Below, piece by piece: positions 6,845 through 14,873 of a DNA stretch of 23,034 nt; within the stretch, counting starts at the first letter, position 1, and each line of letters opens with the position of its first letter. The DNA comes from Caldipriscus sp964426895 (GTDB taxonomy: Bacteria > Hydrothermota > Hydrothermia > LBFQ01), in contig CAYRSH010000025.1 of assembly GCA_964426895.1 (NCBI GenBank), positions 1-23,034 of the forward strand, given 5' to 3'. The position numbers were made by a program, and so were the translations under genes. Below the pieces are notes generated by a model. It was given only the letters and a program-made list of their open reading frames with translations. It did not search any database and was not told the DNA's origin.

Positions 6845-8479
6845 ATGCTAATAGCATTACTGATAACCGATAAAGCCGTGCCGCAGGAGATAACCGTGGC
6901 CAAGGTGAAGGAGGTCACGGTTACGGAAATGCAGGTGGAAAACTTGCGTAGAATGGGCCTAAACGATCAAGCGGCAGAACTCGCAAGGGGGAAGGGTAGG
7001 GTTATAGACAACGAGCAGATGCGCGTCTTAGGGGAGTTGAAGGATAGGGTTTACCTACAACGCAAAAATCCGTTCTTGCCACCATCGTCATATAAACCCC
7101 TTTGGGAAAGTTTGGATGGTTATTTAGCCGCATCTACCTTAGAGGAAAAATACCACGATGTGGCAAAGGACCCGAGAAGCGATACCCTTTTTGCCGCCGT
7201 TATAAAGGAGCCGGATAGTATAATAGTTTATAAAGGCGTTATAGATTGGGCAACACCTACTATAACTTGGACTCAATGGGTTTCCTACGGGTATCCTGGT
7301 CCCCTTATGGACCCTTCAATAACGGTTACGGGCAGATATATCTTTGTGGGATTTAGTAAATACTATGATTCCACGGATATTGACCCGAGGATTTTAAAGA
7401 TAAACCGATTTACCGCTTCAACATACCTGTATTATATATCTCTTTCCGGTAACCTTGAAAGGGCAACGGTTATAACATCGGATTATGAGCAATATTCAAC
7501 CGGCTATTGGATATACTTCGCGTATTGGGATGATAATAAGGATTCCGTCATGTTTGTAAGAATAACAAACCCCGATACAACAACTTTCACATCTTACGGG
7601 GGCATAGCCTACGCCGCGGGTACATCTCCCAATGTCCAAAGGCTAAGCATAGATTACTTTTACAGCGGTAGTTCAAAACTCTTTATAGCATACACCTCCA
7701 ACGATTCGGTATTCCTTGCCAACGGTTCTCCTTTTGGTTCATCTTGGACCGCACGCAGTGCGACATTCACCAGGGGTTATTTCCCCCATATAAAGGGTAG
7801 GAGGGAAGGCCCGTACTTGGCGGTTGTGTATTCTTATCCATACTATTCCACGGATTACGACTGTTATATGCAATACAGTACGAATGCCGGTTCGACATTT
7901 ACACAGTACGGTTGTAGTGCCTCTTTTGATGACGAATTGTGGCCGACGGTTGCGTTCGCGGCGGATTCCGTATGGGTTGCGATGTTGAAACTTGATAAAG
8001 AAACACCCATTGATAGTTTAACGGATACCGCTTATGTCTTGGTTGCAAAGCACAGTTTGGCGGGAAGTTATTGGATAAGCAGGCAAACCATTAACGATTC
8101 CGCATACGCCCATGGAACCCTTATAACCTGGCATCCCGTTATTACAGGTCCCGAGGATACGGTTTCAAGCAAGCAGTTCTTACATGTGTCTTGGGCGAGG
8201 AGAAGTCTTGAGACCGGCAATTTTGATATAATGTACGACTATCACTTCTTCTCAACCCCAACGGCAATATCCGAAATACCGGTGAAGGGTATAGACCTCG
8301 GTGTTTATCCTTCAAAGGGTGGTATAACCGTAAAGGGTAACGGTGAATACCGCGTATACAGGGTTGATGGGAAACTTATAAGGTTCGGTATCTCAAATGG
8401 TTCAGAAACGATAACACTCCCAAGGGGTGCGTACATAGTAAAGTTTAACGGTAAGGAGAGGACGGTAATCGTAAGGTAA
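6845..8479 (+). CDS. Secreted sialidase-like beta-propeller protein with T9SS-like C-terminal domain
   Basis: The 544-aa protein is rich in Tyr, Ser, Thr and aromatics, as in exported beta proteins. A helical N-terminal region runs to about residue 90. A propeller-like repeat region follows, with one clear Asp-box-like motif STNAGSTFTQYG at about 343-354 and weaker copies. The last 75 residues (about 471-544) form a small beta domain, GVYPSKGGITVKGNGEY..., YRVDGKLI..., LPRGAYIVKF...RTVIVR. This closely resembles the type A sorting domains of type IX secretion or FlgD-like tails. The N-terminus MLIALLITDKAVPQE is an oddly short, uncharged signal peptide, although the promoter and an upstream in-frame stop support this start. 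The substrate is unknown and no sialidase catalytic residues are identified. A strong terminator follows. Confidence 0.7.
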   Translation: MLIALLITDKAVPQEITVAKVKEVTVTEMQVENLRRMGLNDQAAELARGKGRVIDNEQMRVLGELKDRVYLQRKNPFLPPSSYKPLWESLDGYLAASTLEEKYHDVAKDPRSDTLFAAVIKEPDSIIVYKGVIDWATPTITWTQWVSYGYPGPLMDPSITVTGRYIFVGFSKYYDSTDIDPRILKINRFTASTYLYYISLSGNLERATVITSDYEQYSTGYWIYFAYWDDNKDSVMFVRITNPDTTTFTSYGGIAYAAGTSPNVQRLSIDYFYSGSSKLFIAYTSNDSVFLANGSPFGSSWTARSATFTRGYFPHIKGRREGPYLAVVYSYPYYSTDYDCYMQYSTNAGSTFTQYGCSASFDDELWPTVAFAADSVWVAMLKLDKETPIDSLTDTAYVLVAKHSLAGSYWISRQTINDSAYAHGTLITWHPVITGPEDTVSSKQFLHVSWARRSLETGNFDIMYDYHFFSTPTAISEIPVKGIDLGVYPSKGGITVKGNGEYRVYRVDGKLIRFGISNGSETITLPRGAYIVKFNGKERTVIVR

Positions 8480-8484
8480 AAGAT

Positions 8485-8515
8485 GGGGGGCTTTTGCCCC
8501 CCTTTTCCCTTTTAA
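8485..8515 (+). terminator. Rho-independent terminator
   Basis: A perfect 7-bp stem GGGGGGC/GCCCCCC (8485-8491 and 8496-8502) with a TTTT loop is followed by a T-rich run (TTTTCCCTTTT). It lies 5 nt after the stop codon of the propeller gene. Confidence 0.92.
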
Positions 8516-8527
8516 AATTATCGGTTT
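8513..8527 (+). promoter_or_regulatory. Leaderless-type promoter for the PAP2 gene
   Basis: TAAAAT at 8513-8518 and a 9-nt spacer lead to the ATG at 8528. The box begins in the T-tract of the preceding terminator. Confidence 0.5.
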
Positions 8528-9103
8528 ATGCAGTGGTATTTTTTGGGTATTTCTGCCTTTTTAACACCCGTTTCAATCCGCTATTTTGATGAACCCGTAC
8601 AAAAAGCCTTCCAAAACCACCAAAATCCCTATAACGATTATTTCTTTAAAACCGTTAATTATGCCGGGGATGGTTTGTTTGTTTCATCAGCATGGTTTTT
8701 ATTTGGAATTTACGGTTATGTTAAACAAGATACGGCGATTATAAACCTATCAAAGGCGGGTTTTTTGGGGTTTGCAACATCGGGAATTTCCACCGTTGCC
8801 TTAAAAGTTCTTTTTGGAAGGGCAAGGCCTTATTTAAATAAGGGTCCATACGAGTTTTCACCCTTTAACCTTGAAGACGATTACAATTCCCTACCGTCGG
8901 GCCACACCGCGGTGGCCTTTTCGTCTGCGGGTGTAATTTGGAGGAGGGTGGATAATAAATTTGTAAGGTTTTCATCCATATTTTTGGCAACATCCGTTGG
9001 ACTTGCGAGGATATACCTTAACAGGCATTGGCTTTCGGATGTTATCCTCGGCGCGGGTTTGGGTTTTACCACCGGATATATTTCGGCGGGATTTGTGAAA
9101 TGA
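8528..9103 (+). CDS. PAP2-family membrane phosphatase
   Basis: The 191-aa membrane protein carries the three acid-phosphatase motifs: KVLFGRARP (93-101, KX6RP), PSGH (123-126), and RIYLNRHWLSD with Arg161, His167 and Asp171 (SRX5HX3D type, with Ala in place of Ser). Hydrophobic segments surround them. Bacterial relatives dephosphorylate undecaprenyl pyrophosphate, phosphatidylglycerophosphate or lipid A at the outer face of the cytoplasmic membrane; which applies here cannot be read. It starts after a terminator and its stop overlaps the next gene (ATGA), so it heads the operon PAP2 - unknown protein - FAD oxidoreductase. Confidence 0.92.
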   Translation: MQWYFLGISAFLTPVSIRYFDEPVQKAFQNHQNPYNDYFFKTVNYAGDGLFVSSAWFLFGIYGYVKQDTAIINLSKAGFLGFATSGISTVALKVLFGRARPYLNKGPYEFSPFNLEDDYNSLPSGHTAVAFSSAGVIWRRVDNKFVRFSSIFLATSVGLARIYLNRHWLSDVILGAGLGFTTGYISAGFVK

Positions 9104-9681
9104 ATGTTAAAAGCGTTATTAAAGGCATTTCGCGGAGGATAAGGTTAAGGGGTGGGAGAGGAAGGGAGGTAAGGAAAAAATCCGTTTATAGGGTGCTTTT
9201 ATCCGGCGGTGGAATTTTGAGGCGTAGGAATTTTTATGAGGTTTCCGCTGTGTTCCTGTTTGCGGGAATTTATAACAAATCACAATTAAAGGATGTTTTA
9301 ACAACCTTAACGGCGGATTTTGATACCACTTATGCCCTTTTCATATACGGTAAAAACTCCTACGATTTACGAGATTTTAAAGGACGGATAAATCCAATAA
9401 CCGCCAACAGAATAGTTGAAGGCATCAAACCGACGACTTGGAGTTTAAAGGAAGCCCTTGAATACATTTACAATACACCAAAATTGAAAAGTTTCTTTAA
9501 CGGTTCCGATATACTCTTTCTGTTTGTGGAAAACCTTGACGAACCTATAATTCTGGATTTGAAAATACCGGAATTCGTCGTAATTCTCTCAGAAAGGCCA
9601 ATAAATATTTCAACCGTATCCGAAAACGATTTAAGGGGAAAGATTTTAAAAAAGGGGGTTTTTGTTGGATTACAAGGGTAA
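9100..9681 (+). CDS. Unrecognised basic protein
   Basis: The 193-aa protein starts at the ATG overlapping the PAP2 stop; GGCGGGA about 9 nt upstream can serve as a ribosome site. The N-terminus is strikingly basic (KSVIKGISRRIRLRGGRGREVRKK, 11 Arg/Lys in 24 residues split over this stretch). An alpha/beta region follows: YEVSAVFLFAGIYNKSQL, then TYALFIYGKNSYDL at about residues 87-101 and ILFLFVENLDEP at about 145-156. No transmembrane segment or catalytic signature is apparent. A von Willebrand A-like or Rossmann-like core is conceivable from the alternating hydrophobic strands, but no MIDAS motif is visible. It overlaps the oxidoreductase by 20 bp. Confidence 0.7.
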   Translation: MNVKSVIKGISRRIRLRGGRGREVRKKSVYRVLLSGGGILRRRNFYEVSAVFLFAGIYNKSQLKDVLTTLTADFDTTYALFIYGKNSYDLRDFKGRINPITANRIVEGIKPTTWSLKEALEYIYNTPKLKSFFNGSDILFLFVENLDEPIILDLKIPEFVVILSERPINISTVSENDLRGKILKKGVFVGLQG

Positions 9682-11026
9682 GTTAAAACTCGCCCTTGGA
9701 GAGGATAAGGTTAGGGACGATTACGAACATTTGTTAATGTTTTCAAGAGACTCTTCCGACCATCCGGGGGTTATACCTTCATTGGTTATACACCCCGAGA
9801 GTACGGAAGATGTTGTAAACGCCGTAGAAATCCTTTATTCAGAAAAAATCCCAATAACCCCAAGGGGAATGGGTACATCTTTGAGTGGGAGTTCAATACC
9901 GGTTGATGGAGGGGTTGTTGTGGTATTTGATAGGATGAACCGGATAAAGGATATTGATACCGAGAATTTAACAATAACCGTAGAACCGGGGGTTATAACG
10001 GGTGATATAATAAGGGAGGCCGAGAGGTTTAACCTCTTTTACCCACCAGACCCCGCAAGCCTTGAAAGTTGCACGATAGGTGGAAATGTTGCGGAAAACG
10101 CCGGGGGTCCAAAAGCCTTTAAATACGGCACCACAAAGCATTATGTTTTGGAGTTGGAAGTTGTTATAAAAAACGGTGAGAGGGTAAGGGTGGGCAAGAG
10201 GACAAAGAAATGGGTTGTGGGGTACGATTTGCCGATGCTTTTTACGGGAAGTGAGGGAACCCTCGGAGTAATAACCGAAATAACATTAAGGCTAATACCA
10301 AAACCCCCAAAGATATATACACTCCTTGCGGCCTTTCCGGATGAGGTTAAGGCGGGAGAGGCCGTTTCCGAGATTATAAAAAGTTCTCTTTTCCCAACGG
10401 CGATTGAATTGGTTGATAACAAATGCATTAGGGCGGTTGGAGAGAAAATAGCACCTTTTTTACCAAAGGATACCGGGGCCTTTCTGTTGGTAGAATTTGA
10501 CGGTCTTGGCCCGGAATTTGAAGAACAGGTGGAAAGGGCTTATGAAATCTTTGAGAAAAGGGGAGTAATAGATGTTTTTGTTGCCGAGGATAGCAGTACC
10601 CGTGCCAAATTATGGGATGCGAGGAGAAAGGTTTTACCTTCCCTTGAAAGTTTTGGGAAACTCATAAGGCATGAGGATGTTGTTGTTCCGAGGAGTAAAA
10701 TTGCCGATTTGGTATCCTATACGGAAAGGGTTGAGAGGGAAACGGGTTTGATGATAACCAATTTCGGACACGCTGCCGATGGTAATATCCATGTTAATAT
10801 CCTTTATGAAAAGGGGCAAGAGGATTTAATGGAAAAGGCGGTCAATATGGTTATAGAAAGGGTTTGGGAATTGGGGGGAACTGCGGCGGGAGAACACGGA
10901 ATAGGCTTGTTGAAGAAAAAACACCTTTTAAAGGAACAAGGGGAACACCTCTTGGTTTTACAGAAAGCCATAAAGGGGGTTTTTGACCCGGAGAACCTGT
11001 TCAATCCGGATAAGATGTTTGTTTAA
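9662..11026 (+). CDS. glcD: FAD-linked 2-hydroxyacid oxidoreductase (GlcD/D-lactate dehydrogenase type)
   Basis: The 454-aa enzyme belongs to the PCMH/VAO superfamily. The N-terminal FAD domain has PRGMGTSLSGSSIP at about residues 62-75, FYPPDPASLESCTIGGNVAENAGG at about 121-144 (broken here only by reading order) and GSEGTLGVITE. The C-terminal cap domain carries the GHAADGNIHVN and GEHGIG signatures that close the active site. Relatives oxidise glycolate or D-lactate and pass electrons to the chain. No Fe-S domain is fused and no GlcE/GlcF neighbour is present, so the substrate is open. The start is TTG (9662, or the adjacent TTG at 9665), with a GGGGG run a few nt upstream, overlapping the preceding gene by 20 bp. 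The symbol is by family, not proven function. Confidence 0.9.
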   Translation: MLDYKGKLKLALGEDKVRDDYEHLLMFSRDSSDHPGVIPSLVIHPESTEDVVNAVEILYSEKIPITPRGMGTSLSGSSIPVDGGVVVVFDRMNRIKDIDTENLTITVEPGVITGDIIREAERFNLFYPPDPASLESCTIGGNVAENAGGPKAFKYGTTKHYVLELEVVIKNGERVRVGKRTKKWVVGYDLPMLFTGSEGTLGVITEITLRLIPKPPKIYTLLAAFPDEVKAGEAVSEIIKSSLFPTAIELVDNKCIRAVGEKIAPFLPKDTGAFLLVEFDGLGPEFEEQVERAYEIFEKRGVIDVFVAEDSSTRAKLWDARRKVLPSLESFGKLIRHEDVVVPRSKIADLVSYTERVERETGLMITNFGHAADGNIHVNILYEKGQEDLMEKAVNMVIERVWELGGTAAGEHGIGLLKKKHLLKEQGEHLLVLQKAIKGVFDPENLFNPDKMFV

Positions 11027-11040
11027 TATTACTTCCCCCT

Positions 11041-11053
11041 TACAATTTTCGGA
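11041..11053 (+). promoter_or_regulatory. Leaderless-type promoter for lpxC-fabZ
   Basis: TACAAT at 11041-11046 and a 7-nt spacer lead to the ATG at 11054. TTGTTT 16 nt upstream of the hexamer (11019-11024) is a plausible -35. Confidence 0.6.
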
Positions 11054-12259
11054 ATGAGGAGGTTAAAGAGTATCATAAGATTTGAAGGTAAGGGATTGCA
11101 CACAGGGGAAAACTCCATTGTAGAAGTTCAGCCTTATGAAAGGGGGTACATATTTGTAAAGGATGGGGTAGAAATACCGGCAACTTATGAAAATGTCGTT
11201 GATACCCTTAGGAATGTTAGCATAGGAAGGGATGGGGTGGAGGTTAAAACCGTAGAGCACCTGCTTTCCGCACTGTACGGTTTAAGGGTTGAGGGGGCAA
11301 AAATTATAGTTAAAGGTCCCGAAATACCCGCATTGGACGGTTCAAGTAAAATATTCTCAGAGGAGATAATTGCAAACTCGGAAGAAATTGGGGGTAAGGT
11401 TTATAATTTAAAATACCCTTTGGAATACGAAAACTACGGATGCAAAATTATGGCCTTACCTTACAACGGCTTTAAGGTTTCATACGGTATAAACTTTCCG
11501 GATTTTGGATTTTCGCAGTTTTATGAGTGTTCCCTTGAAAACTATATTACCGATATTGCGCCCGCAAGGACATTTGTTTTTAAGGAAGAGGTTCAAGGCA
11601 TTTTGGATAGGGGTCTTGGAAAGGGGGGAAGTTTGGACAATGTCTTGGTGATAGGGGAAAAGCAAGATTGGAGGTTTCCGGAGGAACCGGTTAGACATAA
11701 AATCCTTGACTTTATCGGCGATTTATCTTTGAGCGGGATTTTTATAAACGCCCATTTTATAGTTTTTAAAGGTTCCCACAAGCACCATGTTGAATTTTCA
11801 AAACTTCTTGCGGAAAGGGGAATATGGGGGGACGAGATGGATATAAAGGGCATAATGGAAAAACTGCCCCATAGGTACCCCTTCCTCTTGGTTGATAAAA
11901 TAGTCCATATTGACGATAAAAGGGCTGTTGGGATTAAGAACATAACCATAAACGAAGAATTCTTTAACGGCCACTTCCCGGGGGAACCCGTAATGCCGGG
12001 GGTATTGCAGGTTGAATGCATGGCACAGGTTGCAGGGGCGGTTTTGATGGAAAGGATAAAGGGAGAGGGGTTAATACCGCTGTTTGTGGGAATAGAGGAT
12101 GTGAAGTTTAAAAAGGTTGTAAAACCCGGGGATACCCTGTTTGTATATGTTTATTTGATAAGGTTTGGTGGAAGGTTCGCAAAGGCAAGGGGGGAAATAT
12201 ATGTTAATAAAGATTTGGTTGCGGAGGCCGTTATGACCGCTACTTTTGTAAAGGGATGA
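11054..12259 (+). CDS. lpxC/fabZ: LpxC-FabZ fusion: UDP-3-O-acyl-GlcNAc deacetylase + hydroxyacyl-ACP dehydratase
   Basis: A single 401-aa chain joins two enzymes that compete for the 3-hydroxyacyl-ACP branch point between lipid A and fatty-acid synthesis. LpxC (about 1-262) has GLHTG, the EHLLSAL motif with catalytic Glu68 and zinc ligand His69, HKILDFIGDL with zinc ligands His215 and Asp219, and the GSHKHH segment (about 240-245) with the catalytic histidine. FabZ (about 265-401) has LPHRYPFLLVD and FNGHFPGEPVMPGVLQVECMAQ, with active-site His307 and Glu321. Such fusions are known in Bacteroidetes and some other phyla. The LpxC half is somewhat short (normally about 300). Presence of the gene means the cell makes lipid A. 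The 3' end overlaps the convergent CorC-like gene by 20 bp. Confidence 0.95.
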   Translation: MRRLKSIIRFEGKGLHTGENSIVEVQPYERGYIFVKDGVEIPATYENVVDTLRNVSIGRDGVEVKTVEHLLSALYGLRVEGAKIIVKGPEIPALDGSSKIFSEEIIANSEEIGGKVYNLKYPLEYENYGCKIMALPYNGFKVSYGINFPDFGFSQFYECSLENYITDIAPARTFVFKEEVQGILDRGLGKGGSLDNVLVIGEKQDWRFPEEPVRHKILDFIGDLSLSGIFINAHFIVFKGSHKHHVEFSKLLAERGIWGDEMDIKGIMEKLPHRYPFLLVDKIVHIDDKRAVGIKNITINEEFFNGHFPGEPVMPGVLQVECMAQVAGAVLMERIKGEGLIPLFVGIEDVKFKKVVKPGDTLFVYVYLIRFGGRFAKARGEIYVNKDLVAEAVMTATFVKG

Positions 12260-13307
12260 TATAAACAACATTGTCCTTATACAACAGCCTTATACCTTCA
12301 ATGTCCAAACTATCCCCCTCCTGCACGGGCCTTCCGAGTGAATATTGAAACAGATCCGCGATATCCCAATCCATTGGCCCGATTTCCTTTCCCGTTAAAA
12401 GGAAAACCTCCATTAACGATATGTTTAAGGGTAATCTGTTGTCGTCGTGGATTATCCAATTTTCAACGCTTCTTTTACAAGCAAAACCCCTTAATGTCCC
12501 GTATTCATCAACCAAACCGATAATACCCTCTTTTTCAATTTCGTTTAGAATTATCGGAAACCTCGCCATTATCGGTACAAATGTGGGCTTTTTTAAAGGT
12601 AGATCTATAACCGGTATATCTTCCGTAGAGTTTAAAATGTCTTCAACCTTCACAAACCCTATAATCTCGTCGCTTGTGAAAAAATAAACGGGTACAAACT
12701 CGTAAGGATAACCTTCCAATTCTTCCTTTGCAATGGATACTGGGGTTTCGGCTTTCAGCAAGGTTATACCGCTTAGGGGTATCATAACTGCGTACCCCCT
12801 TGAATGTATTGCATATATGGTTTTTGCGAGTAAAATCCTCTCATCCTTTGAAATCTCTGAATGGTATAATATATCCGCAAAACTATCTATTAGCGCATGT
12901 TTTGTTATCCTAACGGTTGCCCCGTGAAACCTCAAATTTACCCAAAAGAGGGGAAGGGTTAAGATCTCGTATATCCAAGAGGTTAATAATATAAAGGGTT
13001 TTGGATATGTTAGGGCCAACCTTTTTGGAATGAGTTCGCCAATTAAGGTTATAACAACTGTTGAAATCAAAGAAACCACTATACCCGATAGGGGTATAAT
13101 CTCGGATGTTAAACCCGATATAAAGGAATTTGAGATGTTATTAAGTATCAGTATAGTTATTAAAAGTCCGAAAGTTCTCCTATATGCCAAGTTTGAAGGA
13201 GAATGTGCAGAAAAATAAGCAATCTCACTTCCGGAAATTATAAAAGACGAAGCGAGAAAAACAATAAGCAATATGACCTTAACTAAAACCCATAACCCTT
13301 CTTGCAT
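12240..13307 (-). CDS. CNNM/CorC-family (DUF21) membrane protein
   Basis: The 355-aa protein has a DUF21/CNNM-type transmembrane domain (about residues 1-130). Its conserved signatures are SGSEIAYFSA at about 25-34 and GELIPKRLALTYP at about 90-102. A CBS-like region follows, with PVSIAKEEL...YPYEFVPVYF, IIGFVKVEDIL and GIIGLVDEYGTLRGFA at about 185-295, and a short C-terminal domain. Relatives (CorB/CorC, YhdP, human CNNM) are Mg2+ exporters or regulators, formerly labelled haemolysins. It is encoded downstream of TatD and HD genes and overlaps the TatD end by about 29 bp, so the three form one operon. It shares no strand with the MgtE importer 3.6 kb away, but both point to Mg2+ homeostasis. 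Confidence 0.85.
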   Translation of the reverse strand: MQEGLWVLVKVILLIVFLASSFIISGSEIAYFSAHSPSNLAYRRTFGLLITILILNNISNSFISGLTSEIIPLSGIVVSLISTVVITLIGELIPKRLALTYPKPFILLTSWIYEILTLPLFWVNLRFHGATVRITKHALIDSFADILYHSEISKDERILLAKTIYAIHSRGYAVMIPLSGITLLKAETPVSIAKEELEGYPYEFVPVYFFTSDEIIGFVKVEDILNSTEDIPVIDLPLKKPTFVPIMARFPIILNEIEKEGIIGLVDEYGTLRGFACKRSVENWIIHDDNRLPLNISLMEVFLLTGKEIGPMDWDIADLFQYSLGRPVQEGDSLDIEGIRLLYKDNVVYIIPLQK

Positions 13308-14034
13308 TTTCGTCCGTTATCTTCTCACACCCTTCAAAAGAAATGCCCCAAATTTTTGCAAGTTTTTCCACAACAAACTTTACAAACGCGGGTTCGTTCC
13401 TCTTACCCCTCATGGGAACGGGCGCTAAATATGGGCTGTCGGTTTCAACCAGTGTTCTATCCTTTGGAGAAATTTTTGCCGCCTTCTCTACATCCCTAAC
13501 AAAGGTTATCATACCGGAAAACGAAACATAAAAGTTTTCAAAGGATAGGATTTTCTTTATCTCCTTTTCTCCAAACGAAAATGAGTGGAAAACGAAGTTC
13601 ATATCTGGGTATTTTTTAACAATATCAAACACATCCTCAAAGGCATCCCTAACATGTAAAATCACGGGTTTTTTGTAAATCTTTGCGATTTCTATTTGTT
13701 TTATAAAAAGGTCTTTCTGGGCATTTTTATCATCAGGTCCCCTGAAATAGTCCAAACCTATTTCGCCAACGGCCACCACCTTTGGATGTTTTAAAAATTC
13801 CTCTATAATTTTTAAATCGCCTTCACCATAATTAGCCGCCTCATAGGGGTGTAGTCCAACGGTTGCATATAATCCATTAAACTCCTCGGATATTCTTACC
13901 GCTTTTTCCGATGATTTTACATCGTATCCAACAACCACAATCCTTTTAACACCCCATTCAAAAGCCCTGTTTATGGTCTCTTTTAAATCCCCCTTAAACT
14001 TTTCGTCGTTTAAATGGCAATGCGTATCCGTCAT
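13279..14034 (-). CDS. tatD: TatD-family metal-dependent deoxyribonuclease
   Basis: The 251-aa TIM-barrel hydrolase has all the family's metal-binding motifs: DTHCHL at residues 3-8, the central GEIGLDYFRG, PVILHVRDA with its histidine, a later FHSFSF histidine and the ETDSPYLAP aspartate near residue 205. TatD proteins are 3'-5' DNA/RNA exonucleases acting in repair and DNA degradation. The length is typical (about 255). The ATG overlaps the upstream HD gene stop (ATGA), with AAGGG 6 nt upstream, so the two are translationally coupled. Confidence 0.95.
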   Translation of the reverse strand: MTDTHCHLNDEKFKGDLKETINRAFEWGVKRIVVVGYDVKSSEKAVRISEEFNGLYATVGLHPYEAANYGEGDLKIIEEFLKHPKVVAVGEIGLDYFRGPDDKNAQKDLFIKQIEIAKIYKKPVILHVRDAFEDVFDIVKKYPDMNFVFHSFSFGEKEIKKILSFENFYVSFSGMITFVRDVEKAAKISPKDRTLVETDSPYLAPVPMRGKRNEPAFVKFVVEKLAKIWGISFEGCEKITDENARRVMGFS

Positions 14035-14720
14035 GCCACCCTTAAACCGTTTATATAAAGGTGTAGTTCGCTGTTCAAAACCACCGCGGCTTTTCTGGCT
14101 ATTATCAACCTGTTTAAGAAAATCTCAAAGTACTCAAAAACCGGCGATATGTTTATATCTATTTCAATGTTGTAGGTTATTATCCTACTGTTGGGATCTA
14201 CCTCTATCCTTGAAAGCGTTGCCGCATAATTGACCCTATCGTGTATATCCATGCTTAAAGCGTATGGGGTTCTATTCTGGGGTCTAACCCTCGTTCTATG
14301 CACATCGGCTTTATCCGCTAATATTAAAGCGGCCGCTATATCAGAAACGGGATAACCGCTTTCCTCGTGATGGTTTCCAATGGCCGCCATTATTTCCAAA
14401 ACCTCCTCAAAGGGCATACCCATCTCCAAAAGTATATCCTTAGCGAGCAGGGCGCCGGTACTCTCATGCCCGATCCTATTAACCGCATTCCCTATATCGT
14501 GGAGATAACCCGCTATTTCGGCTAATTGTGCCCTCCTTTCCGGATAGTTCAATTTTCTCATAATCCTACCGGCGTTCTTTGCAACCCAAGATACATGCCT
14601 TTCCCCGTGTTCCGTATAACCCAACATTTCAAGGTTTTTATCCGCCTTTTGGATTAAAGCCTTGACCTTTTGGTTTGCCTTAACATCTTCAAGGGTTATA
14701 ACGGTTTTCTTTTCGGTCAT
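14031..14720 (-). CDS. HD-domain phosphohydrolase
   Basis: The 229-aa protein belongs to a conserved family that starts with ITLEDVKANQKVKALIQKA and continues TEHGERHVSWVA. HD residues are visible in order: His42, His74-Asp75 (YLHDIGN), His85, His117 (GNHHEE) and Asp136 (LADKADVHRTRVR). These are the metal ligands of HD phosphohydrolases, which cleave nucleotides or nucleotide second messengers; no substrate is known for this subfamily. The ATG at 14720 is preferred over TTG at 14765, because homologous patterns begin just before ITLEDV and a TAAAAT box lies 8 nt upstream. It heads the HD-tatD-corC operon. Confidence 0.85.
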   Translation of the reverse strand: MTEKKTVITLEDVKANQKVKALIQKADKNLEMLGYTEHGERHVSWVAKNAGRIMRKLNYPERRAQLAEIAGYLHDIGNAVNRIGHESTGALLAKDILLEMGMPFEEVLEIMAAIGNHHEESGYPVSDIAAALILADKADVHRTRVRPQNRTPYALSMDIHDRVNYAATLSRIEVDPNSRIITYNIEIDINISPVFEYFEIFLNRLIIARKAAVVLNSELHLYINGLRVA

Positions 14721-14734
14721 ATATGGGAATTTTA
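14721..14734 (-). promoter_or_regulatory. Leaderless-type promoter for the HD-tatD-corC operon
   Basis: On the minus strand CACCCTTAAAAT ends at forward position 14729. It is followed by an 8-nt spacer (TCCCATAT) and the ATG at 14720-14718. Confidence 0.6.
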
Positions 14735-14873
14735 AGGGTGTTAATATTATCGTTTCTGAGACCAACTTGGATGGGTATAATTTTTTAGCCCCCTCTATTT
14801 TTCTTTTTGCTTCATCAAACGCTCCTTTACCTTATTCCTTTCGGTTACATTTTGGGTGAAGCAAATACGCTAC

